Source of the DNA: Gammaproteobacteria bacterium
Lineage (GTDB): Bacteria > Pseudomonadota > Gammaproteobacteria > Ga0077536
Direction of reading: 5' to 3'
Assembly: GCA_016209015.1 (NCBI GenBank)
Contig: JACQWY010000021.1
Coordinates: 62,001-126,000, forward strand
DNA: 64,000 nt
In this document: positions 45,667 through 53,308 of the stretch, in pieces
How the letters are laid out: each line of letters opens with the position of its first letter
Position numbering within the stretch: the stretch's first letter is position 1
Translations under genes and position numbers: made by a program
Notes under the pieces: model-generated
Seen by the model: the letters and a program-made list of their open reading frames with translations, nothing else
Told to the model about the DNA's origin: nothing
The model's database searches: none

Positions 45667-46047
45667 TCACTCGCCGGCCTCCTCGGCGAACACTTCACGG
45701 GCCGCGCGAAACGCCTCGATCGCCGCCGGCACGCCGCAATAGACCGCAGTGTGCAGCAGGGCTTCGCGGATTTCCTCGAGCGTGAGTCCGTTGTTGCGCG
45801 CGCCCCGCAAATGGAGCTTCAGCTCGTTCGGTCTGTTCAAGGCGGTGAGCATGCCGAGGTTCAACAGGCTGCGATCGCGCGGCGCGAGTCCGGGCCGTGT
45901 CCACACCGCGCCCCACGCATATTCCGTGATGAGCTCCTGCAGCGGACGCATGAAGTCGTCGGCCTGGGCGAGCGCGCGATCGACGTACTCGTCGCCGAGC
46001 ACTCGCCGGCGCATCGCGAGGCCGGCGTCGAAGAGGGCTTTGTCCAT
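45667..46047 (-). CDS. 4-carboxymuconolactone decarboxylase-like protein
   Basis: A 126-residue CMD-family protein with the PcaC-type layout FDAGLAMRRRVLGDEYVDRA, LAPRDRSLLNLGMLTALNRPNELKLH and VYCGVPAAIEAFRAAREVF. PcaC normally converts carboxymuconolactone in the beta-ketoadipate pathway, but no other pathway gene is near, so the substrate is open. It lies upstream of the AcoR-like gene, possibly cotranscribed, and is divergent from the lactonase-like gene. Confidence 0.85.
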   Translation of the reverse strand: MDKALFDAGLAMRRRVLGDEYVDRALAQADDFMRPLQELITEYAWGAVWTRPGLAPRDRSLLNLGMLTALNRPNELKLHLRGARNNGLTLEEIREALLHTAVYCGVPAAIEAFRAAREVFAEEAGE

Positions 46048-46144
46048 GGGGTCTCCTGGCGCTGAGCGCGTTGCATGTTCCGGGACATCTGATTAGCGTG
46101 GTCGGCGGATCGGCGCTCGATTCACACCGCAGCGGGGGCACACC

Positions 46145-46972
46145 ATGCACGAGGATGTTTACGACGTCTATGCGATCGAATACGCGCGCTCGGTGCGACC
46201 GTCGCGCGATTATTTCATGTTCCCGGATCCGCACGACGGACCGTTGCCGATCGCCTATTACGTCTGGCTCGTGCGCAATGCGCGGCGGACGATCGTCGTC
46301 GACACCGGCTTCAGTGCCGCGGCCGCCGCCCAGCGCAAGCGCGAGCTCGTGCGCGACCCGCTCGACGGGCTCGCCGCGCTCGGTGTCGCGGCGCACGCCG
46401 CCGAGCAGGTGGTGCTGACCCACGTCCACTACGATCACGCCGGCAACTGCGCGCGCTTCCCGAAAGCCGAATTCGTGATCCAGGAGGAAGAGCTGCGGTA
46501 CGCGACCGGGCCCGCGATGCGCCACCGCATCTGCCGCGCGCCGTTCGAGGCGAACGACGTCGCGGATCTCGTGCGCGCGAATTTCGAGGGCCGCGTGAAG
46601 TTCGTGAACGGCGATACGACGATCGCCCCCGGCGTGAGCGTGCATCTGCTCGGCGGACACTCGGGCGGTCTGCAGGCGGTGCGCGTCAACACGTCGCGGG
46701 GCGCGCTCGTGCTCGCCTCCGATGCCATGCATTTCTACGATCAGCTCGTGCTCGACAATCCGTTCCCGATCGTGGTCGACATGCCGCGGCTGCTCGCGGC
46801 CGGCGAACGCATCCAGACGCTCGCGCCCGGACCCGACCATCTCATCCCGGGCCACGATCCGGCCGTGCTCGCGCTCTTCCCGAGAGCCGCGGGCCAGACG
46901 GGCATCGTCGAATTGAGCGCCGCACCGCTCGCGCCGTCGCCGCTGCACGGCCACGGCCGATGGGCGCGTTGA
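46145..46972 (+). CDS. N-acyl homoserine lactonase-like metallo-beta-lactamase protein
   Basis: A 275-residue MBL-fold hydrolase with the metal motif TLHVHYDHAG-like sequence LTHVHYDHAG, then GGHSGGLQAVRV, SDAMHFY and HLIPGHDPAVL supplying the remaining ligands. The arrangement is that of AttM/AiiA-type quorum-quenching lactonases, though many such proteins act on other lactones. It reads towards the RiPP genes with only 49 bases to the radical SAM gene, so it may belong to that transcript. Confidence 0.82.
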   Translation: MHEDVYDVYAIEYARSVRPSRDYFMFPDPHDGPLPIAYYVWLVRNARRTIVVDTGFSAAAAAQRKRELVRDPLDGLAALGVAAHAAEQVVLTHVHYDHAGNCARFPKAEFVIQEEELRYATGPAMRHRICRAPFEANDVADLVRANFEGRVKFVNGDTTIAPGVSVHLLGGHSGGLQAVRVNTSRGALVLASDAMHFYDQLVLDNPFPIVVDMPRLLAAGERIQTLAPGPDHLIPGHDPAVLALFPRAAGQTGIVELSAAPLAPSPLHGHGRWAR

Positions 46973-47021
46973 TCCGTTCCGGCTTGCGCCGACCCGGGGC
47001 CCGGACCATGCTGTCACGCGC

Positions 47022-49076
47022 ATGAGCATCGCCCTGATCTTCCCGCCGGTCGTCGATCCGCGCGCGCCGCATCTCGCCCTGCCGTCCCTCGCGGCGTATC
47101 TCCGCGAACAGGGCGAGGACGTGAGACTCTACGACTGCAACGCGGCTGGTCTGCGCTGGCTGCTGACCGGCGAGCGGCTCCAGCACGCCGCCGCGGCGCT
47201 GCGCCGCCGCCTCGGTGCCGATCTCGATCTCGGAACGCCCGAAGGTCTGCTCGCGCTCTACGGCCGCCGCGTCGCGGCCGGTATCGACGATGCACTCGCG
47301 GTATTCGACGATCCGGAACGCTTCTTCGATGCACATGCCTTCAACAGCGCCCGGGAGCTCGTCGTCGCGGGCCTCGCGATCACCGCCGCCGCGTGTCATC
47401 CCGACGTCCGCTGGGACATCATGCCGCCCCGCTACGACATCGCCGGCGTCAATCCGCAACGGCTCGACGACCTCGTGCGCGCGAGCGCGATGCACGAGTG
47501 CAACGTCTTCGCGGCGCATTGGGAGGAATGGCTGCTGCCGGCGCTCGCCGCGCAGGCCCCCGAGCTCGTCGGCCTGACGATCACGAACCGCCAGCAGTTG
47601 ATTCCGGGACTCATGCTCGCGCGCCGCCTGCGCGAAGCAGGGCACTATGTCGTCATCGGCGGCACGGTATTCACGAAGTTCACGGCCGAGCTGCGCGAGC
47701 GTCCGGCGTTCTTTGCGAACTTCTGCGATGCGCTCGTCGCCTACGAAGGCGAGGCCGCGCTCGCCGCGCTGCTCGCGCAGCGCCGCGCCGAACGGCGGTA
47801 CGAGCGCGTGCCGAATCTCATGTACCTCGAGGACGGCGCGGTGCGCGTCACGCCGACCCGCGTGGAAGACATCGACGCACTGCCGACACCCGATTTCGCG
47901 GGCCTCGATCTCGACGCCTATCTCGCCCCGTATCCGGTGCTGCCGATCCTCACGGGCAAGGGTTGCTACTTCAACCGCTGCAAGTTCTGCGACATCCCCT
48001 ACATCAACCACATCAGCCGCAAGGCCTACCGGTTGCGCGCCGTCGAGCGCATCGCCGCCGACGTCGACACGCTCGCCCGCCGTTTCGGCTGCCGGCACTT
48101 TCTCATCACCGACGAGGCGCTCTCCCCGAAGCTCCTCGTGAAGCTCGCCGAGGCGCTCGCGCCCGTGCGCGACCGCGGCTATTCGTTCACCGGCTACGCC
48201 CGCCTCGAGGAGGGCTTCACGCCCGAGGTGTGCGGCGCGATCGCGGGCATGGGCATGAAGAAGCTCTACTTCGGGCTCGAATCCGCCGCTCAGGAGACGC
48301 TCGACCACATGGACAAGGGCACGGACGCCGACGTCGCTGCGACGGTGCTGCGCAACTGCGCGGATGCCGGGATCCTGTTCCACCTGTTTTCGATCGTGGG
48401 CTTTCCCGAGGAGAGCGCGGAGTCCGCGCGCCGCACCTGCGATTTCCTGATCGACCAGGCCGCGATCATCGATCGGCCCGGCAACACGTTCGACATGCAT
48501 CCCTTCGGGCTCGAGTTGCGCACGGACTATTTCCGCGAGCGCGCGTCCTACGGCATCGAGCTCGCGCCGGATTCGCTCGCTGCGGATTTCGTCGTCGGTA
48601 TCGAGCGCAGCCAGTGGCGCGACCCGCGCGGACTCGACGGCCGGGAGGTCGATCGCCTGCTGCGCGAGGAGTTCTACCCGCGCCTGCGGCACACCTACCA
48701 TCGCTACCATGCCACCCGCGATGGGGTATATCCTGGCTTCGAGGAATACGCCGGACTCTATGGTGCGCACTACGGCGGCCGCGAGTTTCCCTATTTCACG
48801 AGCGTGACGGACTGCGCCGCCGGCTTCCCGCTCGTGCTGAGCTGGAGCAGCGCGCTCGTCGTGATGCGTCACGGCAGCGAGGTGCTCGTCGCGCACCGGC
48901 AGGCCTACCTGCGGCTCGCCGCGGATTGGTTCGACGCGCTGAACGGTCTGAAGGTCGGCGCCGATCTCGCCGCTATCGATGAACTGCCATGGAGCGGGAC
49001 GAACTCCCGGGACGCCCGCCTCGCGTACGTCAATCAACTCGCGGCGCAGCGTTTCCTCGACATCCGCCGCGCCTGA
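47022..49076 (+). CDS. B12-binding-type radical SAM protein, RiPP locus
   Basis: A 684-residue enzyme. The N-terminal half has a cobalamin-type Rossmann region (LVGLTITNRQQLIPGLMLAR, then HYVVIGGTVFTKF); the radical SAM barrel begins at about 305 with GKGCYFNRCKFCDIPYINH. Its cluster cysteines are C315, C320 and C323, a CX4CX2C spacing instead of CX3CX2C. Downstream are KLYFGLESAAQETLDHMDKG and SIVGFPEESAESARRTCDFL, typical of such barrels. Enzymes of this class methylate or otherwise modify unactivated carbons. It is 76 bases upstream of the first precursor, so a modification role on that peptide is likely; the reaction is unknown. Confidence 0.85.
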   Translation: MSIALIFPPVVDPRAPHLALPSLAAYLREQGEDVRLYDCNAAGLRWLLTGERLQHAAAALRRRLGADLDLGTPEGLLALYGRRVAAGIDDALAVFDDPERFFDAHAFNSARELVVAGLAITAAACHPDVRWDIMPPRYDIAGVNPQRLDDLVRASAMHECNVFAAHWEEWLLPALAAQAPELVGLTITNRQQLIPGLMLARRLREAGHYVVIGGTVFTKFTAELRERPAFFANFCDALVAYEGEAALAALLAQRRAERRYERVPNLMYLEDGAVRVTPTRVEDIDALPTPDFAGLDLDAYLAPYPVLPILTGKGCYFNRCKFCDIPYINHISRKAYRLRAVERIAADVDTLARRFGCRHFLITDEALSPKLLVKLAEALAPVRDRGYSFTGYARLEEGFTPEVCGAIAGMGMKKLYFGLESAAQETLDHMDKGTDADVAATVLRNCADAGILFHLFSIVGFPEESAESARRTCDFLIDQAAIIDRPGNTFDMHPFGLELRTDYFRERASYGIELAPDSLAADFVVGIERSQWRDPRGLDGREVDRLLREEFYPRLRHTYHRYHATRDGVYPGFEEYAGLYGAHYGGREFPYFTSVTDCAAGFPLVLSWSSALVVMRHGSEVLVAHRQAYLRLAADWFDALNGLKVGADLAAIDELPWSGTNSRDARLAYVNQLAAQRFLDIRRA

Positions 49077-49152
49077 GCCGCGGGCGGGACGACAAAGAGA
49101 TTTCACATGCCCGGCCGTCGGCCGGGGTCACAACAGCCAAGGAGAACGACAC

Positions 49153-49545
49153 ATGTCACAGCAGGCCTTCATCGATTTCTACACGAAGTACCTCGACAGC
49201 GCGGCGGGTGAAGCGGCGCGCAAGCAGATAGACGGGATCACGGACAAGTCGTCCTTCGCCGCGAAGATGGTCGCGGTCGGTGCGGCGTCGGGCTTCCAGT
49301 TCACGAGCGAGGAAGTGCTCGCGATCATGGAAGCGAGCGAGGCGAAAGCCGCGAAGGCCCTCGCGGCCGCGAGCGGCGAATTGAACGAGGATCAACTCGA
49401 AGGCGTCGTCGGTGGCGCGACCTCGTTCGCCGGCGTGCCGACGGTCACGATCGGATCGAACACGACCTGGAAGCTGACTTCCACCGGCGGTCTCCAGCTT
49501 CCGGGCGGCACCGCGAACATGTCGACGGTGATGTGCCCGTGGTGA
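49153..49545 (+). CDS. Nif11-type RiPP precursor peptide 1
   Basis: A 130-residue precursor. Residues 1-88 are a Nif11-like leader (FIDFYTKYLDS, KMVAVGAASGFQFTSEEVLA, ELNEDQLEGVVGG), ending in the double-glycine cut site. The predicted core is 42 residues, beginning ATSFAGVPTVTIGSN and ending LPGGTANMSTVMCPW. It holds many Ser/Thr, one Cys (residue 40 of the core) and Trp at both ends of the second half. The leader shares most residues with precursor 2. An AAGGAG site precedes the ATG at 49153. Its transcript is ended by a strong terminator right after the stop. Confidence 0.9.
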   Translation: MSQQAFIDFYTKYLDSAAGEAARKQIDGITDKSSFAAKMVAVGAASGFQFTSEEVLAIMEASEAKAAKALAAASGELNEDQLEGVVGGATSFAGVPTVTIGSNTTWKLTSTGGLQLPGGTANMSTVMCPW

Positions 49546-49580
49546 GCGCGTCGGGTGCCGCTTTGGCGCCCGCTTGACGG

Positions 49581-49611
49581 AATATCCCGGCCGCGTGCCG
49601 GGATATTTTTT
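49581..49611 (+). terminator. Intrinsic terminator after precursor 1
   Basis: AATATCCCGGC-CGCGT-GCCGGGATATT, an 11-base perfect stem, followed by TTTT. It should separate expression of precursor 1 from precursor 2. Confidence 0.9.
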
Positions 49612-49893
49612 GGTTCTTCTCCAGACTGCGGGGTCATTCGACGCCTATCGCCTCGGCTGATCCCTGTCGCCCTCGCGCAGGCGAGGGCCCAGTCGGTGAC
49701 CCACGGCACGCGCACTGAACCTCGGACTTTCGAGAGCTCCGTTCCGCACCGCGCTCGTTTTCTGCGCTCGGCCCACGGTTCGACCTCGGCGCCGAGGCTG
49801 AACGACTGGGCCCTCGCCTGCGCGAGGGCGACAAGTGGGAATTGCGCGCCGCGGTGTACCGAAGAACAATCCCGCAGTTCGGAGAAGAACCTA
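49611..49893. mobile_element. MITE-like/REP-doublet element between the precursors
   Basis: About 280 non-coding bases with nested symmetry. The ends are GGTTCTTCTCC (49612-49622) and GGAGAAGAACC (49881-49891), part of a longer imperfect terminal repeat. Inside, a perfect 30-base inverted pair lies at 49665-49694 and 49804-49833 (TGTCGCCCTCGCGCAGGCGA...), each arm itself a REP-like hairpin. The left end also occurs at 24566. No transposase gene is present. Confidence 0.7.
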
Positions 49894-50187
49894 TTTATTT
49901 TCCGCGCCGCGCGCGTCGCGCATCGGTAATCCTTCCGATCTTTTTCTTTGCCGCTCTCGGGGTTTTGGACGATAGTCTCAGGTGCCCCCGCGCGGACACC
50001 CGGAACGGCGGACTGCAGTCGGCCGGGGCGGGACCTGCGCAACCCGAGCGGGGTGCGGTGAAGTACTCGACAGTGATTCGGTAACGGCCCTGCAGGGGCC
50101 GTACGTTCTGTGACTCGAACCGGCGCAACCCGGATCCCACGGTGGCTCCGGCGGGCGACGAACAACACGTGAAAAGGAGATCAGCTC
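49894..50187. other. Upstream region of precursor 2
   Basis: 294 bases. It holds a short hairpin ACGGCCC/GGGCCGT near 50084-50102 and must contain the promoter of precursor 2 because a terminator and an insertion element lie before it. I cannot name a convincing -35/-10 pair. Confidence 0.4.
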
Positions 50188-50577
50188 ATGTCACATCAGG
50201 CTTTCGTCGATTTCTACAGCAAGTATCTCGATAGCGCGGCGGGCGAAGCTGCGCGCAAGCAGCTCGACGGCATCACCGACAAGCAGTCGTTCGCTGCGAA
50301 GATGGTCGCGGTCGGTGCGTCGGCCGGGTTCCAGTTCACCACGGATGAAGTGTTCTCCATCATGGAGGCCAGCGAGGCGAAGGCCGCGAAAGCGCTCGCC
50401 GCCGCGACCGGCGAGCTGAACGAAGAACAACTCGAAGGTGTCGTGGGCGGTGCGACTTCCCTGGGCGGCGTGCCTACGGTCAGCATCGGGTCGAGCTTCA
50501 CCGTCAAGCTGTCGCCCTCGAGCTACCAGCTCCCGGGCGGCGCCGCGAACATGTCCACGGTGATGTGCCCCTGGTGA
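50188..50577 (+). CDS. Nif11-type RiPP precursor peptide 2
   Basis: A 129-residue paralogue of precursor 1. The leader again runs FVDFYSKYLDSAAGEAARKQ to ELNEEQLEGVVGG. The predicted core, 41 residues, starts ATSLGGVPTVSIGSSF and ends LPGGAANMSTVMCPW; between them the two cores diverge (KLSPSSYQ against KLTSTGGLQ), while the last ten residues are identical. AAAAGGAG precedes the ATG at 50188. Likely substrate, with precursor 1, of the dehydratase, radical SAM and YcaO-TfuA proteins encoded around it. Confidence 0.9.
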   Translation: MSHQAFVDFYSKYLDSAAGEAARKQLDGITDKQSFAAKMVAVGASAGFQFTTDEVFSIMEASEAKAAKALAAATGELNEEQLEGVVGGATSLGGVPTVSIGSSFTVKLSPSSYQLPGGAANMSTVMCPW

Positions 50578-50589
50578 GCTTCGCTGAAC

Positions 50590-50616
50590 GTCATCCCGGC
50601 GCCGCGCCGGGATGAC
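50590..50616 (+). terminator. T-less hairpin after precursor 2
   Basis: GTCATCCCGGCG and CGCCGGGATGAC, a 12-base perfect stem with 3-base loop, 12 bases after the stop. Lacking a T-tract, it probably attenuates or protects the precursor message while letting some transcription reach the dehydratase gene, a layout common in RiPP operons. Confidence 0.55.
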
Positions 50617-50661
50617 ACCGACCCGAGCGGCAAGCCCGGCGCGCCGCAGTCCGAGGCAATC

Positions 50662-51030
50662 ATGAACACTCCGAATCCAGACTCCGACATCCTCGCCCGG
50701 CCCGGCGCGAACGATCAGGTCATGTCGAAGAAGGTACTGCTCGCGGCGCTCGCGACCGCCGAAGCGGCGCGTCTCGGAATCGGGCCGGACGCCGCCTTCG
50801 TCGGCGCGGTGCGCGCGAACTTTCTCGACGGCCTGGATCTCGGCGAGCGCGAGGCACTGCTCGTCTGGCTCGGCGAAGCCGGTCTCGGCGAGGCCGACTT
50901 CGAGACGGTGATGAAGGATTTCGCCGCCGTGGTGGCCGTCGAAGTTCATTACGCGGAGCAGCTCGCGCCGCGCGTCGAGCTGCATCGGCGGCTCGTCGCC
51001 GCGCGCATGCGCAGGTTGGGCATGGCTTGA
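50662..51030 (+). CDS. Unrecognised 122-residue protein of the RiPP locus
   Basis: Mostly helical, acidic-to-neutral, no signal peptide, no cysteine and no GG leader end: a short polar head, then LLAALATAEAARLGIGPDAA, LDLGEREALLVWLGEAGLGE and a C-terminal basic helix. I do not recognise it. An internal ATG at 50722 is an alternative start. It lies between precursor 2 and the dehydratase, so an accessory or recognition role is possible but unsupported. Confidence 0.65.
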   Translation: MNTPNPDSDILARPGANDQVMSKKVLLAALATAEAARLGIGPDAAFVGAVRANFLDGLDLGEREALLVWLGEAGLGEADFETVMKDFAAVVAVEVHYAEQLAPRVELHRRLVAARMRRLGMA

Positions 51031-51055
51031 GCCCGTCCCCGGCGCGCGACACATC

Positions 51056-53308
51056 GTGAGCGCTGCGGAGTTCAGGCTCGCGCCCTGCGGCGTGGTCCGC
51101 GCGGCGGCCTGGCCGTGCGAGGCGCTCGCGGACTTCGGCGATCCGGATCTGCACGCGGCCGTGCGACCCGCGGCCGCGGAGCCGCCGGCCGGCTTCGAAC
51201 GCGCTTGTACACTCGCCCTGACGCGCGAGTCGGATTTACTCTGGCAGCGCACCCGTGACGATCCGCACTTCGCGAAGGCGCTGCTGCTCGCGAGCCCTTC
51301 CGCGTATCGGCGCATGGAATCCGGCGTCGCGAAGCGGGCCGGTCCGCGCAATCGCGCCCTGCGCCTCGTCGAGCACACCTTGTTCCGCTATCTGTCGCGG
51401 GCGGCGACGCGCGTCACGCCGAATGGCCTGTGGGCGGGCGTGACGGACGTGCGGGTCGGCGCTGCGAACGGCGTCGAGCGCTGCGCGCCGGCCGCCCGCT
51501 TCACCCCTGCGCTCGGTCCCTTCCAGATCCTGTTGCGCGGCCTCGGCGCGCGCGACGTCTATCGCGATCGTCTGCTCTGGCGCTTGAACCCCACGCTCGC
51601 CGCCACTGCGGACGGCGGCTGGACGTTCCTGCATCGTCCCGCGGGCGGTGGCCTCGAGCAGCGGCGGCTCGGCTTCGAGCCCGGGCTCGCGCGTCTGCTC
51701 GGCGGTCTCGCGCGCGCCGCGCCGGGCTCGCTCACGGCGCTCGCGACGAGCGCCGGCCCGGAGGGCGGCGCCGCGGCCTGGCTGCCCGTGCTGCGCGCGC
51801 TCGCGGCCGGCGGCGTGCTCGTCGGCGGTCTCGATCTGCCCGAGAAATTCGCGACGCCCTGGGCGGCCCTCGAAGCCGCGGGCGAACGCCTGCCCGCCGA
51901 CGACGCCCGCGCCTGGCGCGAGGCGCTGCGAATGCTGAGCGATCGGTGCAGCGCGCTCGGCGAGGCCGTGTGGACGTCGACGCCGGAGCACTTCGCCGCG
52001 CACCTCGAAGCGCCCGCGGGCGTGCTCACCGCGCTCGCCGCGGCGCTCGGCCTGCCGGCGCCCGAGACGCCCGGATCATTGCGCTGCGATCTGCGGCTGC
52101 CGTGGCGGCTCGTCGTCGATCGTGCGCGGCATGCCGCGCTGTGCGCGGCACTCGCCGGCTACGACCGGCATTGGCAGCGGGGGGCGAGCGCCGCGATGGC
52201 GGAGCGCGCAGCGCGTCGTTCACGCTTCGTCGCGGGCCTCGGCGAAGGCCTCGGTCTCGCAGCCGCTGCCGCGCTCGCGGCTTCACTCGCCCCGGCAGGC
52301 GCCGAGGTCTGGCCGCGTGCTGCGACGCTGGCGAGTCGCGAGGTCGGGGCGCGACTCGAACGCTGGGAACGCTGTCTGCGCACCGCGGACGCCGCGGCGG
52401 TGCTCGACGCCGCACCGGACGCCGCCGCACGCGATCTCGCGCCCTACGGCTGCTGGCTCGCGGGGCTCGATGATCGGGGAACGATCGCGGCACACGGGGT
52501 GAGCGATCTGCCGACGATCGCGAGCGCGCGACTCGCTGACGTGCTCGATCTGCGGCGTCACGATGCGTGGCTCGCGGCCGCGTTCGCGGCGAGCGGCAGC
52601 CCGGTTTTCGAGTATCTCGCGCCGTTCGAACCCAACCCGAATGCGCTCGCCGGTCCCGCACTGCTCGACGGCACGCTCGCGCCGTGGCGGGCGTGCGGTG
52701 CGGACCGCGATCTCCGCGGCGCGCGTCTCGTCGTCGATGCGCGGCGCCGCCGCCCGCTGCTCGAGCTCGCGGACGGTACGCGCTGCGGCGTGCTCTCGCT
52801 CGCGACCGCGAATCTGCAGGCGCTCGATCCGCTGGCCGAGGCGCTGCTCTGGACCGGCTACCGCGATGCCACCGGCCGCGCGCGCCACGCCATCGACATT
52901 CCGCTCGCCGACGAGCTCGAAGCGCCGCGCTATTCGCCGCGCGTGTCGCTGCCCGGCGGTGCGGTGCTGTGCGGGCGGCGCACGCTGCTCGGCGCGGAGC
53001 TCGCCGGACTCCGCGCGCGCCGCGGACCCGCCCGCTTCTGGTATTGGCAGCAGCTCGCGAAGCGCTACGCCTGGCCGCCGGAGCTCGAGGTCGGCAGCGA
53101 TCGCGGCGGAATGATGCGCGTCGTGCGCGACAGCCCCCTCGCCGTCGAAGCCCTGTGCAAAGGGCTCGGGCCGGAGACGCCCTGGCTCATGGTGCGCGAG
53201 ACCCAGGCCGCGTTCACGCTGCCCGGCGGCGGCCGCCACGTGGTAGAGCTCGCACTGCCCTTCCTGCGGCGCCCATCCCAGACGGAGCTCGGGCACGATG
53301 CGCGTTGA
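51056..53308 (+). CDS. Lanthipeptide dehydratase, glutamylation domain (split LanB N-terminal protein)
   Basis: A 750-residue protein homologous to the N-terminal Lant_dehydr domain of class I LanB enzymes, which uses glutamyl-tRNA to glutamylate Ser/Thr of a precursor. Hallmarks: SRAATRVTPNGLWAGVTDVR at about 115-133 and, near the C-terminus, RFWYWQQLAKRYAWPPELEV followed by RDSPLAVEALCKGLG. The glutamate-elimination domain of full-length LanB is absent and is encoded separately at 54731-55564. GTG start at 51056 with no strong ribosome site, 25 bases after the 122-residue protein. Ends with an 11-base overlap with the MBL gene. Such split enzymes are known in thiopeptide and related pathways. 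Confidence 0.85.
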   Translation: MSAAEFRLAPCGVVRAAAWPCEALADFGDPDLHAAVRPAAAEPPAGFERACTLALTRESDLLWQRTRDDPHFAKALLLASPSAYRRMESGVAKRAGPRNRALRLVEHTLFRYLSRAATRVTPNGLWAGVTDVRVGAANGVERCAPAARFTPALGPFQILLRGLGARDVYRDRLLWRLNPTLAATADGGWTFLHRPAGGGLEQRRLGFEPGLARLLGGLARAAPGSLTALATSAGPEGGAAAWLPVLRALAAGGVLVGGLDLPEKFATPWAALEAAGERLPADDARAWREALRMLSDRCSALGEAVWTSTPEHFAAHLEAPAGVLTALAAALGLPAPETPGSLRCDLRLPWRLVVDRARHAALCAALAGYDRHWQRGASAAMAERAARRSRFVAGLGEGLGLAAAAALAASLAPAGAEVWPRAATLASREVGARLERWERCLRTADAAAVLDAAPDAAARDLAPYGCWLAGLDDRGTIAAHGVSDLPTIASARLADVLDLRRHDAWLAAAFAASGSPVFEYLAPFEPNPNALAGPALLDGTLAPWRACGADRDLRGARLVVDARRRRPLLELADGTRCGVLSLATANLQALDPLAEALLWTGYRDATGRARHAIDIPLADELEAPRYSPRVSLPGGAVLCGRRTLLGAELAGLRARRGPARFWYWQQLAKRYAWPPELEVGSDRGGMMRVVRDSPLAVEALCKGLGPETPWLMVRETQAAFTLPGGGRHVVELALPFLRRPSQTELGHDAR

